The notes below the pieces were generated by a model, which was not told the DNA's origin, searched no databases, and worked only from the letters and a program-made list of their open reading frames with translations. Positions 1 through 8,141 of a stretch of DNA of 33,615 nucleotides are shown in pieces. Source of the stretch: Lachnospiraceae bacterium (GTDB lineage: Bacteria; Bacillota; Clostridia; Lachnospirales; Lachnospiraceae); assembly GCA_021203145.1 (NCBI GenBank), contig JAJQBS010000080.1:3288-36902 (forward strand), given 5' to 3'. The position numbers and the translations under genes were made by a program. How positions within the stretch are numbered: the first letter of the stretch is position 1; the number at the start of each line of letters is the position of its first letter.

Positions 1-55
1 CGGCGTAATTGGCCTTAGGAGCCGAAGGCAGTCCGGCGTAATTGGCCTTAGGAGC
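1..55. repeat. 33-bp tandem repeat, two copies
   Basis: A 22-base unit beginning CGGCGTAATTGGCC is repeated exactly at 1-22 and 34-55, a 33-base period with related spacers. A third, degraded start (CGGCATAA) follows at 67. A 33-base period is compatible with coding: the frame starting at base 2 is open until TGA at 56-58, so this could be the tail of an upstream gene. The fragment is too short to identify. Confidence 0.6.
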
Positions 56-116
56 TGAAAGCTGCCCGGCATAAACAGGATGCAGGAGGCGTAAGCGGGC
101 TGCGGAAGCAGAGCAG

Positions 117-138
117 ACAGATGCAGATCTGCATCTGT
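117..138. promoter_or_regulatory. 22-bp perfect palindrome, candidate operator
   Basis: The 11 bases at 117-127 (ACAGATGCAGA) are followed directly by their exact reverse complement at 128-138. The palindrome ends 53 bases before the start codon of the ABC exporter gene at 192. With no loop and no following T-run it resembles a dimeric-regulator operator (for example of the MarR or TetR families, which often control such exporters) more than a terminator. No clear -35/-10 pair was found beside it, and the regulator is not in the window. Confidence 0.45.
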
Positions 139-191
139 ATCCGGTTTGTAAAGGCGGATGCCGTCTCTGTGGGAGAGAAAGAGGAGCTTGT

Positions 192-2039
192 ATGATTTTC
201 GGGAAATACATCAACCGATATTATCTGAAAAACGGGCTGATACTGCTGCTTGGCGTGGCGGCTCTGGTTTTGGTGGATTATTTTCAGCTGCTCATCCCGG
301 AGCTGTACCGTATTGTCGTAAACGGCGTGAATGTGGGCCGCGTTGAAATCGATGGGGTGATGGTGGATTTTACCCTGGACGTGCTTCTGGACGAGGTCTG
401 CCTGCCGATGATTTTTACCATCCTCGCGATGGTGGTCGGGCGTTTCCTCTGGCGGGTCTGTTTTTTCGGAGCCGCCGTCCGTGTGGAGGCCGACCTGCGG
501 TGTAAAATGTTTGCGCACAGCAAGGACCTGTCGCAGGAATACTACCAGGAAAACAAGGTCGGCTCATTGATGAGCCTGTATACGAACGATCTGGATACGA
601 TCCAGGAATGCTTCGGCGACGGCATGCTGATGTTTTTCGACGCGCTGGTGCTCGGGTCGATGGCACTTGTCAAGATGCTGCGGATGGATCTGTTCCTCAC
701 GGCGCTTTCCATGATTCCGTTGGTTCTCCTGGGCGTGATGGGGCTGACGCTTGGCCGGATGATGGTGAAGCGCTGGGAAATCCGACAGGAGGCGTTCTCT
801 GACCTGTCGGATTTCGCACAGGAAAATTTTTCCGGAATCGCTGTTGTGAAGGCTTTCGTAAAAGAATACCGGCAGCTGCAGGCCTTTGCGAAGCTGAACC
901 GGGAAAACGAGGAGGCGAATGTCTCCTACACGCGGATTTCTACGCTTCTGAATATTCTCGTGACGCTGTTTGTCGAGTCTGTGATCTGCGTGATTCTCGG
1001 CTATGGCGGATTTCTTGTTTACAATTCCAGGTTTGACGCCGGGATGCTGATTGAATATATCGGTTATTTTACCTCCATCGTCTGGCCGATTATGGCGATC
1101 GCCATGCTGATCGAGAAGACTTCGCGCGGGAAAGCCTCGGTAAACCGCGTCAGTGAGCTTCTGGATGCGGAAATTGATGTGAGGGACCGGGAGGGCGTTA
1201 CCAATCTGGAAGAGGTGAAGGGCAGGATTGAATTCCGTCACCTTTCTTTCCACTATCCGGGCGGCGACGCGGATGTGCTCAAGGATATCTCCTTTACGAT
1301 TGAGGCGGGTGAGAGCGTCGGCATTGTCGGGCGCACAGGTGCAGGAAAAACAACCCTTGTGGATCTGATCCTCCGCATATGGAACGTGGAGGATGGCACT
1401 CTTTTTGTGGACGGACAGGATGTAAACACGGTTTCCATCCGCTCGGTGCGGGAGGGCTGCGCCTATGTGCCGCAGGATAATTTCCTGTTTTCGGATACGA
1501 TCACGAAGAACATCGCGTTTTCTGAGGAGGGAACGAGGGAAGGTATGCGTCCAGAGACCCGGGCCGCAGAAGATCTCTCAGAGAGAATCCGGGCTGCAGC
1601 GGTCGCTGCGGACGTAGATGAAGACATCTCTGCTTTCACCGACGGGTATGAGACGATCCTCGGAGAGCGCGGGGTGACGGTCTCCGGCGGACAGAAGCAG
1701 CGCATCTCCATCGCACGGGCGCTGATGAAGGATGCGCCTATCCTGATTCTGGATGATTCTGTGTCTGCGGTTGACACGGGTACGGAGCGCGTGATTCTCG
1801 AACATTTGGCGGAGCGTGCCGGAAAGACGACCATTCTGATCGCGCACCGCATTTCTACCGTGGAAGAGATGGATAAAATTATTTTCCTGGAGGATGGGCG
1901 CGTGAAGGCGGTCGGTTCTCACAGAGAACTCTGTGAGACCTGCGGCGCATACCGGAGGATGGTGGAGCTGCAGAAGCTGGAGGACGAGGAGAGGCACAGA
2001 GGCCATACGGCCGCCGGGGAAGAGGATACAATGGCGTAA
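192..2039 (+). CDS. ABC exporter half-transporter, subunit A (degenerate ATPase site)
   Basis: The 615-residue protein is an N-terminal six-helix exporter membrane domain (about residues 1-330) fused to an ATP-binding domain. Walker A is GRTGAGKTT at 380-388, the signature VSGGQ is at 497-501, and Walker B ends in D521-D522. The catalytic glutamate after Walker B is therefore aspartate, a typical mark of the degenerate half of a heterodimeric exporter. The histidine switch (IAHRIS) is kept. The start at 192 follows AAAGAGGAG. The partner gene follows 150 bases downstream on the same strand. It probably exports drugs, peptides or lipids across the inner membrane, but the substrate cannot be told from sequence. 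The linker between the Q-loop and signature is rather long and charged (about 455-480). Confidence 0.93.
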   Translation: MIFGKYINRYYLKNGLILLLGVAALVLVDYFQLLIPELYRIVVNGVNVGRVEIDGVMVDFTLDVLLDEVCLPMIFTILAMVVGRFLWRVCFFGAAVRVEADLRCKMFAHSKDLSQEYYQENKVGSLMSLYTNDLDTIQECFGDGMLMFFDALVLGSMALVKMLRMDLFLTALSMIPLVLLGVMGLTLGRMMVKRWEIRQEAFSDLSDFAQENFSGIAVVKAFVKEYRQLQAFAKLNRENEEANVSYTRISTLLNILVTLFVESVICVILGYGGFLVYNSRFDAGMLIEYIGYFTSIVWPIMAIAMLIEKTSRGKASVNRVSELLDAEIDVRDREGVTNLEEVKGRIEFRHLSFHYPGGDADVLKDISFTIEAGESVGIVGRTGAGKTTLVDLILRIWNVEDGTLFVDGQDVNTVSIRSVREGCAYVPQDNFLFSDTITKNIAFSEEGTREGMRPETRAAEDLSERIRAAAVAADVDEDISAFTDGYETILGERGVTVSGGQKQRISIARALMKDAPILILDDSVSAVDTGTERVILEHLAERAGKTTILIAHRISTVEEMDKIIFLEDGRVKAVGSHRELCETCGAYRRMVELQKLEDEERHRGHTAAGEEDTMA

Positions 2040-2189
2040 AGACTACGCAGTGTCTCCCCAACCTGGACAGGCCGGAACCCCGGTTTTGCCATTTTGCCCA
2101 GGAAATTGTCCTTAAGGAGTTATTTTCCGACCGGTTCTAAGCTTCCAAAAGGCCGGAGAAGTGTGAAAACAAGGAGGAGGAGCAGCTGC

Positions 2190-4055
2190 ATGCATGAGTA
2201 TTATCCCATTCTGCTGGTGGGTGCGATCATTGGCGTGGTCAGCACGGTGCTGATTGCGGCGTACGCGCTGGTAAAAGAGGAGCAGGAATCGGCGGATTTT
2301 GAGCGCGGCATGAAGGACGGCGAGATCATGAGCCGCCTGCTGGTCTATGCGAAGCCTTACTGGAAGCATTTTCTGCTGGTGCTTTTTCTGCTGTTTTTTT
2401 CGGTTGCGTATGATATTCTCTCGCCGCTGATTGTGGGAAATATTGAGAATCTGGTAGCGGGAGATTTTACGCTGCGTCCGCTCTTTTCTTATGTGGCGGT
2501 TTATGGCCTGATCCTGATTATCTCCATGATCTGCACGTATTTTCAGGCAATTATTTTGCAGAAGGTTGGGCAGCGCATCATTTCCTCGATGCGGGAGGAT
2601 CTGTTTACCCACATTGAAGCCTTCTCCCATGCGCAGATGACCGAAATACCGGTCGGAAAGCTTGTGACGCGTGTGACGAATGACACGAACGCAATTTCCA
2701 TGATGTTTACGAACCTCCTGGTAAATCTGATAAAAAATATCTTTGTTATCCTGGGCGTTCTCGCGGCCATGCTGTTTCTGAACTACGAGCTGACACTGAT
2801 GGTACTCTGCTTTGTGCCGTTCATTGTGCTGTTCACTGTTATTTTCCGCAGGTTTACACGCCGGGCGCAGCGGAAGGTGAAGGACGCTACGACCGACATC
2901 AATACCTGGCTTTCTGAAAACCTTTCCGGCATCAAGGTCACGCAGATCTTCTGCCGCGAGGAGGCAAAGGAGCAGGAATTCGCTCAGAAGAGCCGCGCTC
3001 TCGGCCGGGCGAAGGGGGAGCAGGTCTTTGTGTTTGGAATATTCCGCCCGATGATTTACATGCTTTACATCAGCTCCGTGCTCTGCCTCTTGTATCTCGG
3101 AGGAAAGGGGTACATTAAGGATACTGTTTTTCTGGGGCAGGTGATCGAAAGCGGCACGATCGTTTCCTTCTATATGTATATCTCCCGGTTTTTTGAGCCG
3201 ATCCAGACACTTGCCGAGCAGTTTAACTGGTTCCAGTCCGCGTTTGCGTCCGCAGAGAAGGTGTTTTCCATCCTGGATCTGGAGCCGGAAATGGTTGATG
3301 ATAAGGATGCGCAGGAGCTTCCGGAGATCCGGGGGGAGATCGAGTTTAAGGATGTCTGGTTCGCCTATCATCCGGGGGAATGGGTGCTCAGGGGAGTCTC
3401 CTTTCATGTAAATGCCGGGGAGACGACAGCCTTTGTCGGCGCGACCGGTTCCGGCAAGACGACGATCCTCTCACTGCTGACCCGCAATTATGAATTTCAG
3501 AAGGGGGAAATTCTGATTGACGGTATTGATATCCGGAAAATCAAAACAGCATCCCTTCGCAGGCAGTTTGGGCAGATGCTTCAGGATGTGTTCCTGTTTT
3601 CCGGGACGATCCGGCAGAACCTGACCCTGCGTGAGGAAGTGACCGATGAGGAAATTATGGAGGCCTGCCGTTATGTGAACGCGGACGGTTTCATTGGCAG
3701 ACTGGAGCACGGCCTGAACGAAGAGGTGCGTGAACGCGGCAGTAATTTTTCCGCCGGTCAGCGGCAGCTTCTCTCGTTCGCACGCACCATCCTGCATCAC
3801 CCGTCGGTCATGATTCTGGACGAAGCGACCGCAAATATAGACACAGAGACGGAGATCCTGATTCAGGATTCCCTGGAGCGCATGCGTGACATCGGCACCA
3901 TGCTGATCGTGGCGCACCGCCTGTCGACGGTGCGGAATGCCAGCCAGATCATCGTCCTTTCTCATGGGGAAATCATCGAGCAGGGCACCCATGAGGAACT
4001 GATGGAAGCGCGGGGGAGGTATTATGGACTGTATACCATGCAGACGCTGCTTTGA
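2190..4055 (+). CDS. ABC exporter half-transporter, subunit B (catalytic ATPase)
   Basis: This is a 621-residue membrane domain plus ATP-binding domain. The frame is open further upstream (to 2094), but the ATG at 2190 has AAGGAGGAGG nine bases ahead and is the better start. Walker A is GATGSGKTT at 417-425, Walker B ends D544-E545 with the catalytic glutamate present, and the signature is altered to FSAGQ (520-524). Paired with the upstream subunit this gives one consensus site (this Walker A/B with the other subunit's VSGGQ) and one degenerate site, as in TM287/288 or BmrCD-type exporters. A hydrophobic stretch at about residues 4-24 precedes the usual six helices and may be an additional membrane anchor. 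The substrate is unknown. Confidence 0.93.
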   Translation: MHEYYPILLVGAIIGVVSTVLIAAYALVKEEQESADFERGMKDGEIMSRLLVYAKPYWKHFLLVLFLLFFSVAYDILSPLIVGNIENLVAGDFTLRPLFSYVAVYGLILIISMICTYFQAIILQKVGQRIISSMREDLFTHIEAFSHAQMTEIPVGKLVTRVTNDTNAISMMFTNLLVNLIKNIFVILGVLAAMLFLNYELTLMVLCFVPFIVLFTVIFRRFTRRAQRKVKDATTDINTWLSENLSGIKVTQIFCREEAKEQEFAQKSRALGRAKGEQVFVFGIFRPMIYMLYISSVLCLLYLGGKGYIKDTVFLGQVIESGTIVSFYMYISRFFEPIQTLAEQFNWFQSAFASAEKVFSILDLEPEMVDDKDAQELPEIRGEIEFKDVWFAYHPGEWVLRGVSFHVNAGETTAFVGATGSGKTTILSLLTRNYEFQKGEILIDGIDIRKIKTASLRRQFGQMLQDVFLFSGTIRQNLTLREEVTDEEIMEACRYVNADGFIGRLEHGLNEEVRERGSNFSAGQRQLLSFARTILHHPSVMILDEATANIDTETEILIQDSLERMRDIGTMLIVAHRLSTVRNASQIIVLSHGEIIEQGTHEELMEARGRYYGLYTMQTLL

Positions 4056-4082
4056 TGCAGGCAACAGCTGCCGGGCCGCTTC

Positions 4083-5219
4083 CTATCTGGACGTGGTCTG
4101 GTATGCTTTTGGGCTTTGGGATTCCCGATAGACCTTCGGCGTCGTCCCGGTGATTCGCTTGAACAGGCGGCTGAAATAGTAGATGTCCGGAATCCCGCAC
4201 TGCTGCGCGATGGTTTTGATCGGAAGATCTGTGCCGATCAGCAGACCCTGCGCATGCCGGATCCGGCTGCGGTTGACATATTCGGTGAGCGGCACGCCCA
4301 CCTCTTTTTTAAACAGGGTGGAGAGGTAGCTCGCGTTGACCGAGAGCAGGTCTGAAAAATTCTTCAGACTTAAGTCTGCGCTCAGGTCGGTCGAGATATA
4401 GGTCAGCACCTTCTGGGTCAGCGCAGAATAATTGCCGAGCGTGTATCTGCGGACAAGACGGCAGTAATTCTGGATGCATTCCCGCTGGAAGGTACTGCAC
4501 TGCTCTACATTTGAGAAGGTCTCAATGGTTTTGACATTCTGGTTGGAGAGGGAGTCGATATGAATCGGGTGCACACCGGCAATCTCCGCGGCCTTGCGGA
4601 GCAGCGTGTTCAGCGTGATGCAGTAATCCTGCTGGTCGCGCAGACGGCTGCTTAAACACTCCGGCATGATGTGTGAGGACTGCCGGGTGAGGACGTCGAG
4701 GGCCTTTTTTTCATTGCCCTTCTGTACGGCGGATATCAGCTCTGCCTCTGCCTGATAGCGGTTCTCAATCATCTGGATACTCAGGAATGGTTTTTCATCA
4801 ATTCGAAAATAGCTCTGATAAAGATTTTCCCACGTGCTGAGCTCCTGGAAAGTCGTCTCCACTATCTCATAGCCGTCCGCGCCAAACAGCCGCCCGGCAA
4901 GCAGTGTAAAAATGCTGGTGAGGACAAGCGGGGCTGCCACATAGGGGACATTCAGATAATAATCCTGAAACAGATCATGCAGCTCGTCCGGGATTTTCAG
5001 ATCGTCGAGGAGCCGGGCCAGACGCTCCCCCTGTATCCGCTCAAGGGTGACCGGCCCGCACGAGAACAGCTCGTCCGTGTCCGGGAGGCGCAGAAACAGG
5101 TAGGAGCAGAGATAATCGTCATTGACAAAATAAAGCTTCTGCGGCTTCATTTCCTGTAAAAACAGGTTAACCGAGCTCTCCATGTCGCTGATGTGAAGAA
5201 TGTCCTGCCGAAGCCCCAT
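4083..5219 (-). CDS. AraC-family transcriptional regulator, N-terminus frameshifted
   Basis: The readable frame gives 378 residues with a C-terminal AraC/XylS DNA-binding domain containing two helix-turn-helix units (about residues 270-370; LSLKNFSDLLSVNASYLSTL and IKTIAQQCGIPDIYYFSRLF). The preceding region resembles the poorly characterised sensor domain common in Lachnospiraceae AraC proteins. The ATG at 5219 has no ribosome binding site. The family's usual N-terminus (MKEMEILLDFVEDLLTKNQL) lies just upstream in another frame, ending at the GGG run at 5244-5246. Adding one base there would restore a 414-residue protein starting at 5326. It is convergent with the ABC exporter and divergent from the GH2 gene, so it is the obvious local regulator candidate for the sugar locus. 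Confidence 0.85.
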   Translation of the reverse strand: MGLRQDILHISDMESSVNLFLQEMKPQKLYFVNDDYLCSYLFLRLPDTDELFSCGPVTLERIQGERLARLLDDLKIPDELHDLFQDYYLNVPYVAAPLVLTSIFTLLAGRLFGADGYEIVETTFQELSTWENLYQSYFRIDEKPFLSIQMIENRYQAEAELISAVQKGNEKKALDVLTRQSSHIMPECLSSRLRDQQDYCITLNTLLRKAAEIAGVHPIHIDSLSNQNVKTIETFSNVEQCSTFQRECIQNYCRLVRRYTLGNYSALTQKVLTYISTDLSADLSLKNFSDLLSVNASYLSTLFKKEVGVPLTEYVNRSRIRHAQGLLIGTDLPIKTIAQQCGIPDIYYFSRLFKRITGTTPKVYRESQSPKAYQTTSR

Positions 5220-5243
5220 ATCAAACCGCGCTGCATCGGAGCA

Positions 5244-5326
5244 GGGAGCGTGAAGCGGTGAACCGGCAATTGATTTTTCGTAAGCAGATCTTCGACAAAA
5301 TCTAATAATATTTCCATTTCTTTCAT
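5244..5326 (-). pseudogene. Out-of-frame N-terminal part of the AraC regulator
   Basis: Starting at ATG 5326-5324, this frame reads MKEMEILLDFVEDLLTKNQL then PVHRFTL, a recognisable beginning of the AraC family to which the downstream frame belongs. One base after the CCC (plus-strand GGG 5244-5246) the family match continues in the frame of the 4083-5219 gene as PCSDAARFDMGLRQD. AAAGGG, eight bases ahead of this ATG, is a modest ribosome binding site. Either a real one-base deletion inactivates the regulator, or this is a homopolymer sequencing error. Confidence 0.75.
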
Positions 5327-5687
5327 GACAGGCACCCTTTGAAACCTTTCCTCCTGGTATTCTATCATAAACAGGGATTCTTTGAAAGCGTTTTTTACTT
5401 AATCGGTCCCGGACTGTTGCGAAAAAAATACAAAAAATGCAAGAAATTCAACATGGCCAGAAAACCTTTTCGGGCGTAAGATGTTTTATAACGATTTCAA
5501 CGAAAAAGATGGCGTGAAAGCAAAAAACATCGTTGGTTTTTACAGCCGGAGCGTGTTCTGTGAAGACGGAAGGCTGTGATTTTGACAGAACATGTCGGCT
5601 TTTCAGTGTCAAGTCGTTTGCTGCGGCCGCCGGAACGCGGTTTCAGTCAATTGCAGGTATTTATTTTTCATTTTAAGGAGGAACAGC
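5327..5687. promoter_or_regulatory. Divergent regulatory region between the AraC gene and the GH2 gene
   Basis: This 361-base AT-rich intergenic region must carry promoters for both directions. The part next to the regulator contains a good catabolite-control match (listed separately). A weak minus-strand promoter can be proposed (TTTCAA, 17-base spacer, TAGAAT, about 5354-5382). No convincing plus-strand -35/-10 pair was found for the GH2 gene. The stretch 5480-5560 has short AACGAT/ATCGTT inverted matches that could be regulator contacts but are not distinctive. Confidence 0.4.
5382..5396 (+). promoter_or_regulatory. Candidate catabolite-responsive element (cre)
   Basis: The bases TTGAAAGCGTTTTTT fit 13 of 15 positions of the Firmicute CcpA consensus WTGNAARCGNWWWCA; only the terminal CA is missing. 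Its place between the regulator and the glycosidase operon fits carbon catabolite repression of the sugar locus. This is inference from motif similarity only. Confidence 0.4.
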
Positions 5688-7958
5688 ATGAGGAACATCA
5701 TCAGTCTTAACTGTAACTGGCGTTTTATTCAGGAAAATGCCGGCCTTCCGGACAAGCTTCCGGAGGAGTGGCAGAAGGTCTGCCTGCCGCATACCTGGAA
5801 TGCCATTGATGGCATGGATGGGAATGGCTCGTATGACCGCGGGACATACTGGTACGCAAAAGAATTCGCGACGCCAGAACAGCCCTTAAAGGGAGGGCGC
5901 GTGTATGTGGAGATTCTTGCCGCCGGACAGCAGGCGACCGTCTATGTGAACGGTACGGAGGTGGTTTACCATGAGGGCGGTTATTCGACCTTCCGCGCAG
6001 ACATCACGGATTTGTGCAAGGCGGATGGGGAAAACCTTCTTGCCATCGCCTGCAGCAATGAGTACAAGGACAGCGTTTACCCGCAGTCGGCTGATTTTAC
6101 CTTTTATGGCGGCCTCTACCGCGGCGTGAACCTGGTTTCCGTACCAAATTCACACTTTGACCTCGACTATTACGGCGGGCCGGGCCTGGCTGTGACTCCG
6201 AAGCCTTGTGAGAAATGTGGCGGAGCGACCTTTGAGATTGAGTCCTGGGTGACGAACCCGGATGAGAATTTCACCGTCCTTTATTCGATTAAGGACGCGG
6301 ACGGCCGCGAGGTAGCCTCGGCGGCGAGACCGGCGGACGACACGAAGACGACCATCTATGTGCCGGATGTCACAAGATGGGATCTGGACAATCCGTACCT
6401 CTATACGGTGACCGCGACTCTGCAGCGCAGGAACGAGGCGTATGACGAGGTGTCCGCCCGTGTCGGCGTCAGGAGCTTTTCGGTCACTCCGGATGATGGT
6501 TTTATTATCAATGGTATAAAGACTCCGCTGCGCGGTGTGAGCCGTCATCAGGATCAGCTTTATAAGGGCAATGCTCTTTCCAAAGAGGATCATTATCATG
6601 ACGCGGAGCTGATCAAGGAGCTCGGCGCGAATACGATCCGTCTGGCACACTACCAGCATAACCAGTATTTCTATGACGCCTGCGATGAGCTGGGCTTCGC
6701 GGTGTGGGCGGAGATCCCGTTCATCAGCGTGTTCAACGCGGATCCGGCGGCGCATCAGAACTGCATCAGCCAGATGAAGGAGCTGATCATCCAGAATTAC
6801 AACCATCCGTCGATCATGTTCTGGGGCGTGTCGAATGAGATCCTTATCGGCGGCATCTCTGAGCAGCTAGTAGAGAACCATAAGGAGCTGAACGAGCTCT
6901 GCCATCAGCTTGACCCGACAAGACTTACGACGATCGCGCATGTGACGATGACCCCGGTGGAGAGTCCGATCCACAACATCACTGACATCGAGAGCTACAA
7001 TCATTATTTTGGCTGGTACGGCGGCAAGATGGAGGACAACGGTCCGTGGCTTGACAATTTCCATAAAGTACATCCGGAGATCTGCCTTGGCCTTTCCGAG
7101 TATGGCTGCGAGGGCATCATCACCTACCATGGTCCGAAGCCGGCCTGCAAGGACTACAGTGAGGAGTACCAGGCACTGTACCATGAGCACATGGCGAAGG
7201 TACTCGATGAGAGACCGTGGATGTGGTCCAGCCATGTCTGGAATATGTTTGATTTCGGCTGCGCGGCGCGTGATGAGGGAGGCGTAGCGGGCAGAAACAA
7301 CAAGGGTCTGATGACCATCGACCGCAAGACAAAGAAGGACAGCTACTTCATCTACCAGGCCTACTGGACCACGAAGCCGATGGTACATGTCTGCGGCAGA
7401 CGCTATGCACAGCGCGCGGGCGAGACCACCGAGATCCGCGTGTATTCGAATCAGCCGACGGTTGCTCTGTATCTGAACGGAGAGCTGGTTGAGGAAAAAT
7501 CCGCTTCGAAGGTATTTGTCTTTACCGTGGCGCTTAAGGAGGGCTCCAACATCGTCCTCGCCGTGGCGGGAGATGTGAAGGATTCCATCACGCTGGAGAA
7601 GGTGGAGAAGGAGCCGTCCATCTACGTGCTGCCGGAAGTGAACGAGCGCAACGAGGGCGTCGCGAACTGGTTCAAGCTCGCGGGTGATCTGGATCTGTCC
7701 GCGCCGATGGAGTTCCCGGAGGGCAAGTACAGTATTAAAGATACGTTCGAAGAGCTGGCGAAATGTCCGGAGGCGTTGGCAGAGGCGTCGGAAGCGTTCA
7801 AGCTGGCGATGAATATGACGATGGCTCCGGGCGAGGGCATGTGGGACATGATGAAAGCCATGACCATGGAGGCTGCGCTTGAGATGGCGGGCTCTCTGTG
7901 CCCGGAAGGATTTGCCGAGAGTGTCAACGCGAAGCTGATCAAATATGATAAAGTGTGA
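5688..7958 (+). CDS. Glycoside hydrolase family 2 (beta-galactosidase/beta-glucuronidase type)
   Basis: The 756-residue protein has the GH2 order: sugar-binding beta-sandwich (about 10-180), immunoglobulin-like domain (180-280), TIM barrel (280-570), then another Ig-like domain (570-645). The general acid/base is E384 in GVSNE after NHPSIMFW, and the nucleophile is E471 in LSEYG. N537-N538-K539-G540 fits the N-x-K motif that binds the carboxylate in beta-glucuronidases, although N-x-K-G also occurs in other GH2 enzymes. No signal peptide is seen, so it is cytoplasmic. The ATG at 5688 follows AAGGAGG; an upstream in-frame ATG at 5592 lacks one. A 106-residue acidic, Met-rich helical tail (651-756) is not part of the core fold. 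The neighbouring GPH symporter and uxuA favour a glucuronide substrate, but a galactoside is possible. Confidence 0.92.
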   Translation: MRNIISLNCNWRFIQENAGLPDKLPEEWQKVCLPHTWNAIDGMDGNGSYDRGTYWYAKEFATPEQPLKGGRVYVEILAAGQQATVYVNGTEVVYHEGGYSTFRADITDLCKADGENLLAIACSNEYKDSVYPQSADFTFYGGLYRGVNLVSVPNSHFDLDYYGGPGLAVTPKPCEKCGGATFEIESWVTNPDENFTVLYSIKDADGREVASAARPADDTKTTIYVPDVTRWDLDNPYLYTVTATLQRRNEAYDEVSARVGVRSFSVTPDDGFIINGIKTPLRGVSRHQDQLYKGNALSKEDHYHDAELIKELGANTIRLAHYQHNQYFYDACDELGFAVWAEIPFISVFNADPAAHQNCISQMKELIIQNYNHPSIMFWGVSNEILIGGISEQLVENHKELNELCHQLDPTRLTTIAHVTMTPVESPIHNITDIESYNHYFGWYGGKMEDNGPWLDNFHKVHPEICLGLSEYGCEGIITYHGPKPACKDYSEEYQALYHEHMAKVLDERPWMWSSHVWNMFDFGCAARDEGGVAGRNNKGLMTIDRKTKKDSYFIYQAYWTTKPMVHVCGRRYAQRAGETTEIRVYSNQPTVALYLNGELVEEKSASKVFVFTVALKEGSNIVLAVAGDVKDSITLEKVEKEPSIYVLPEVNERNEGVANWFKLAGDLDLSAPMEFPEGKYSIKDTFEELAKCPEALAEASEAFKLAMNMTMAPGEGMWDMMKAMTMEAALEMAGSLCPEGFAESVNAKLIKYDKV

Positions 7959-8009
7959 TCCGGTTCTGCAGGATGGGAACAGGTCAGATGATTAGCAATT
8001 GTATCACGC

Positions 8010-8077
8010 GGGCCGTGCCGCCCGGCTTAGGCCAGACGGCAGCAGACCGGACGGCAGCAGACCGGACGGTACGGCCC
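8010..8077 (+). repeat. GC-rich hairpin enclosing a 15-bp tandem repeat
   Basis: Between the GH2 and symporter genes, arms at 8010-8025 (GGGCCGTGCCGCCCGG) and 8062-8077 pair over 16 positions with one G-U and one mismatch. The loop and right arm contain two exact copies of ACGGCAGCAGACCGG at 8036-8050 and 8051-8065. There is no T-run, so it is unlikely to be an intrinsic terminator. An mRNA-processing or stability element within the operon is plausible. Confidence 0.6.
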
Positions 8078-8141
8078 GTGATGAAGCCCATCAGATCTGG
8101 CTGTATGATACAAATGCGCAAAAGAAAGAGAGGAATTTACA

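Noticed and set aside
2112..3407. Long minus-strand open frame of 431 codons
   Set aside because: It is the antisense shadow of ABC subunit B; composition and lack of start signals argue against a gene.
5582..5600. TTGACA as the -35 box of the GH2 gene
   Set aside because: No -10 box is found at 16-18 bases; the match alone is not enough.
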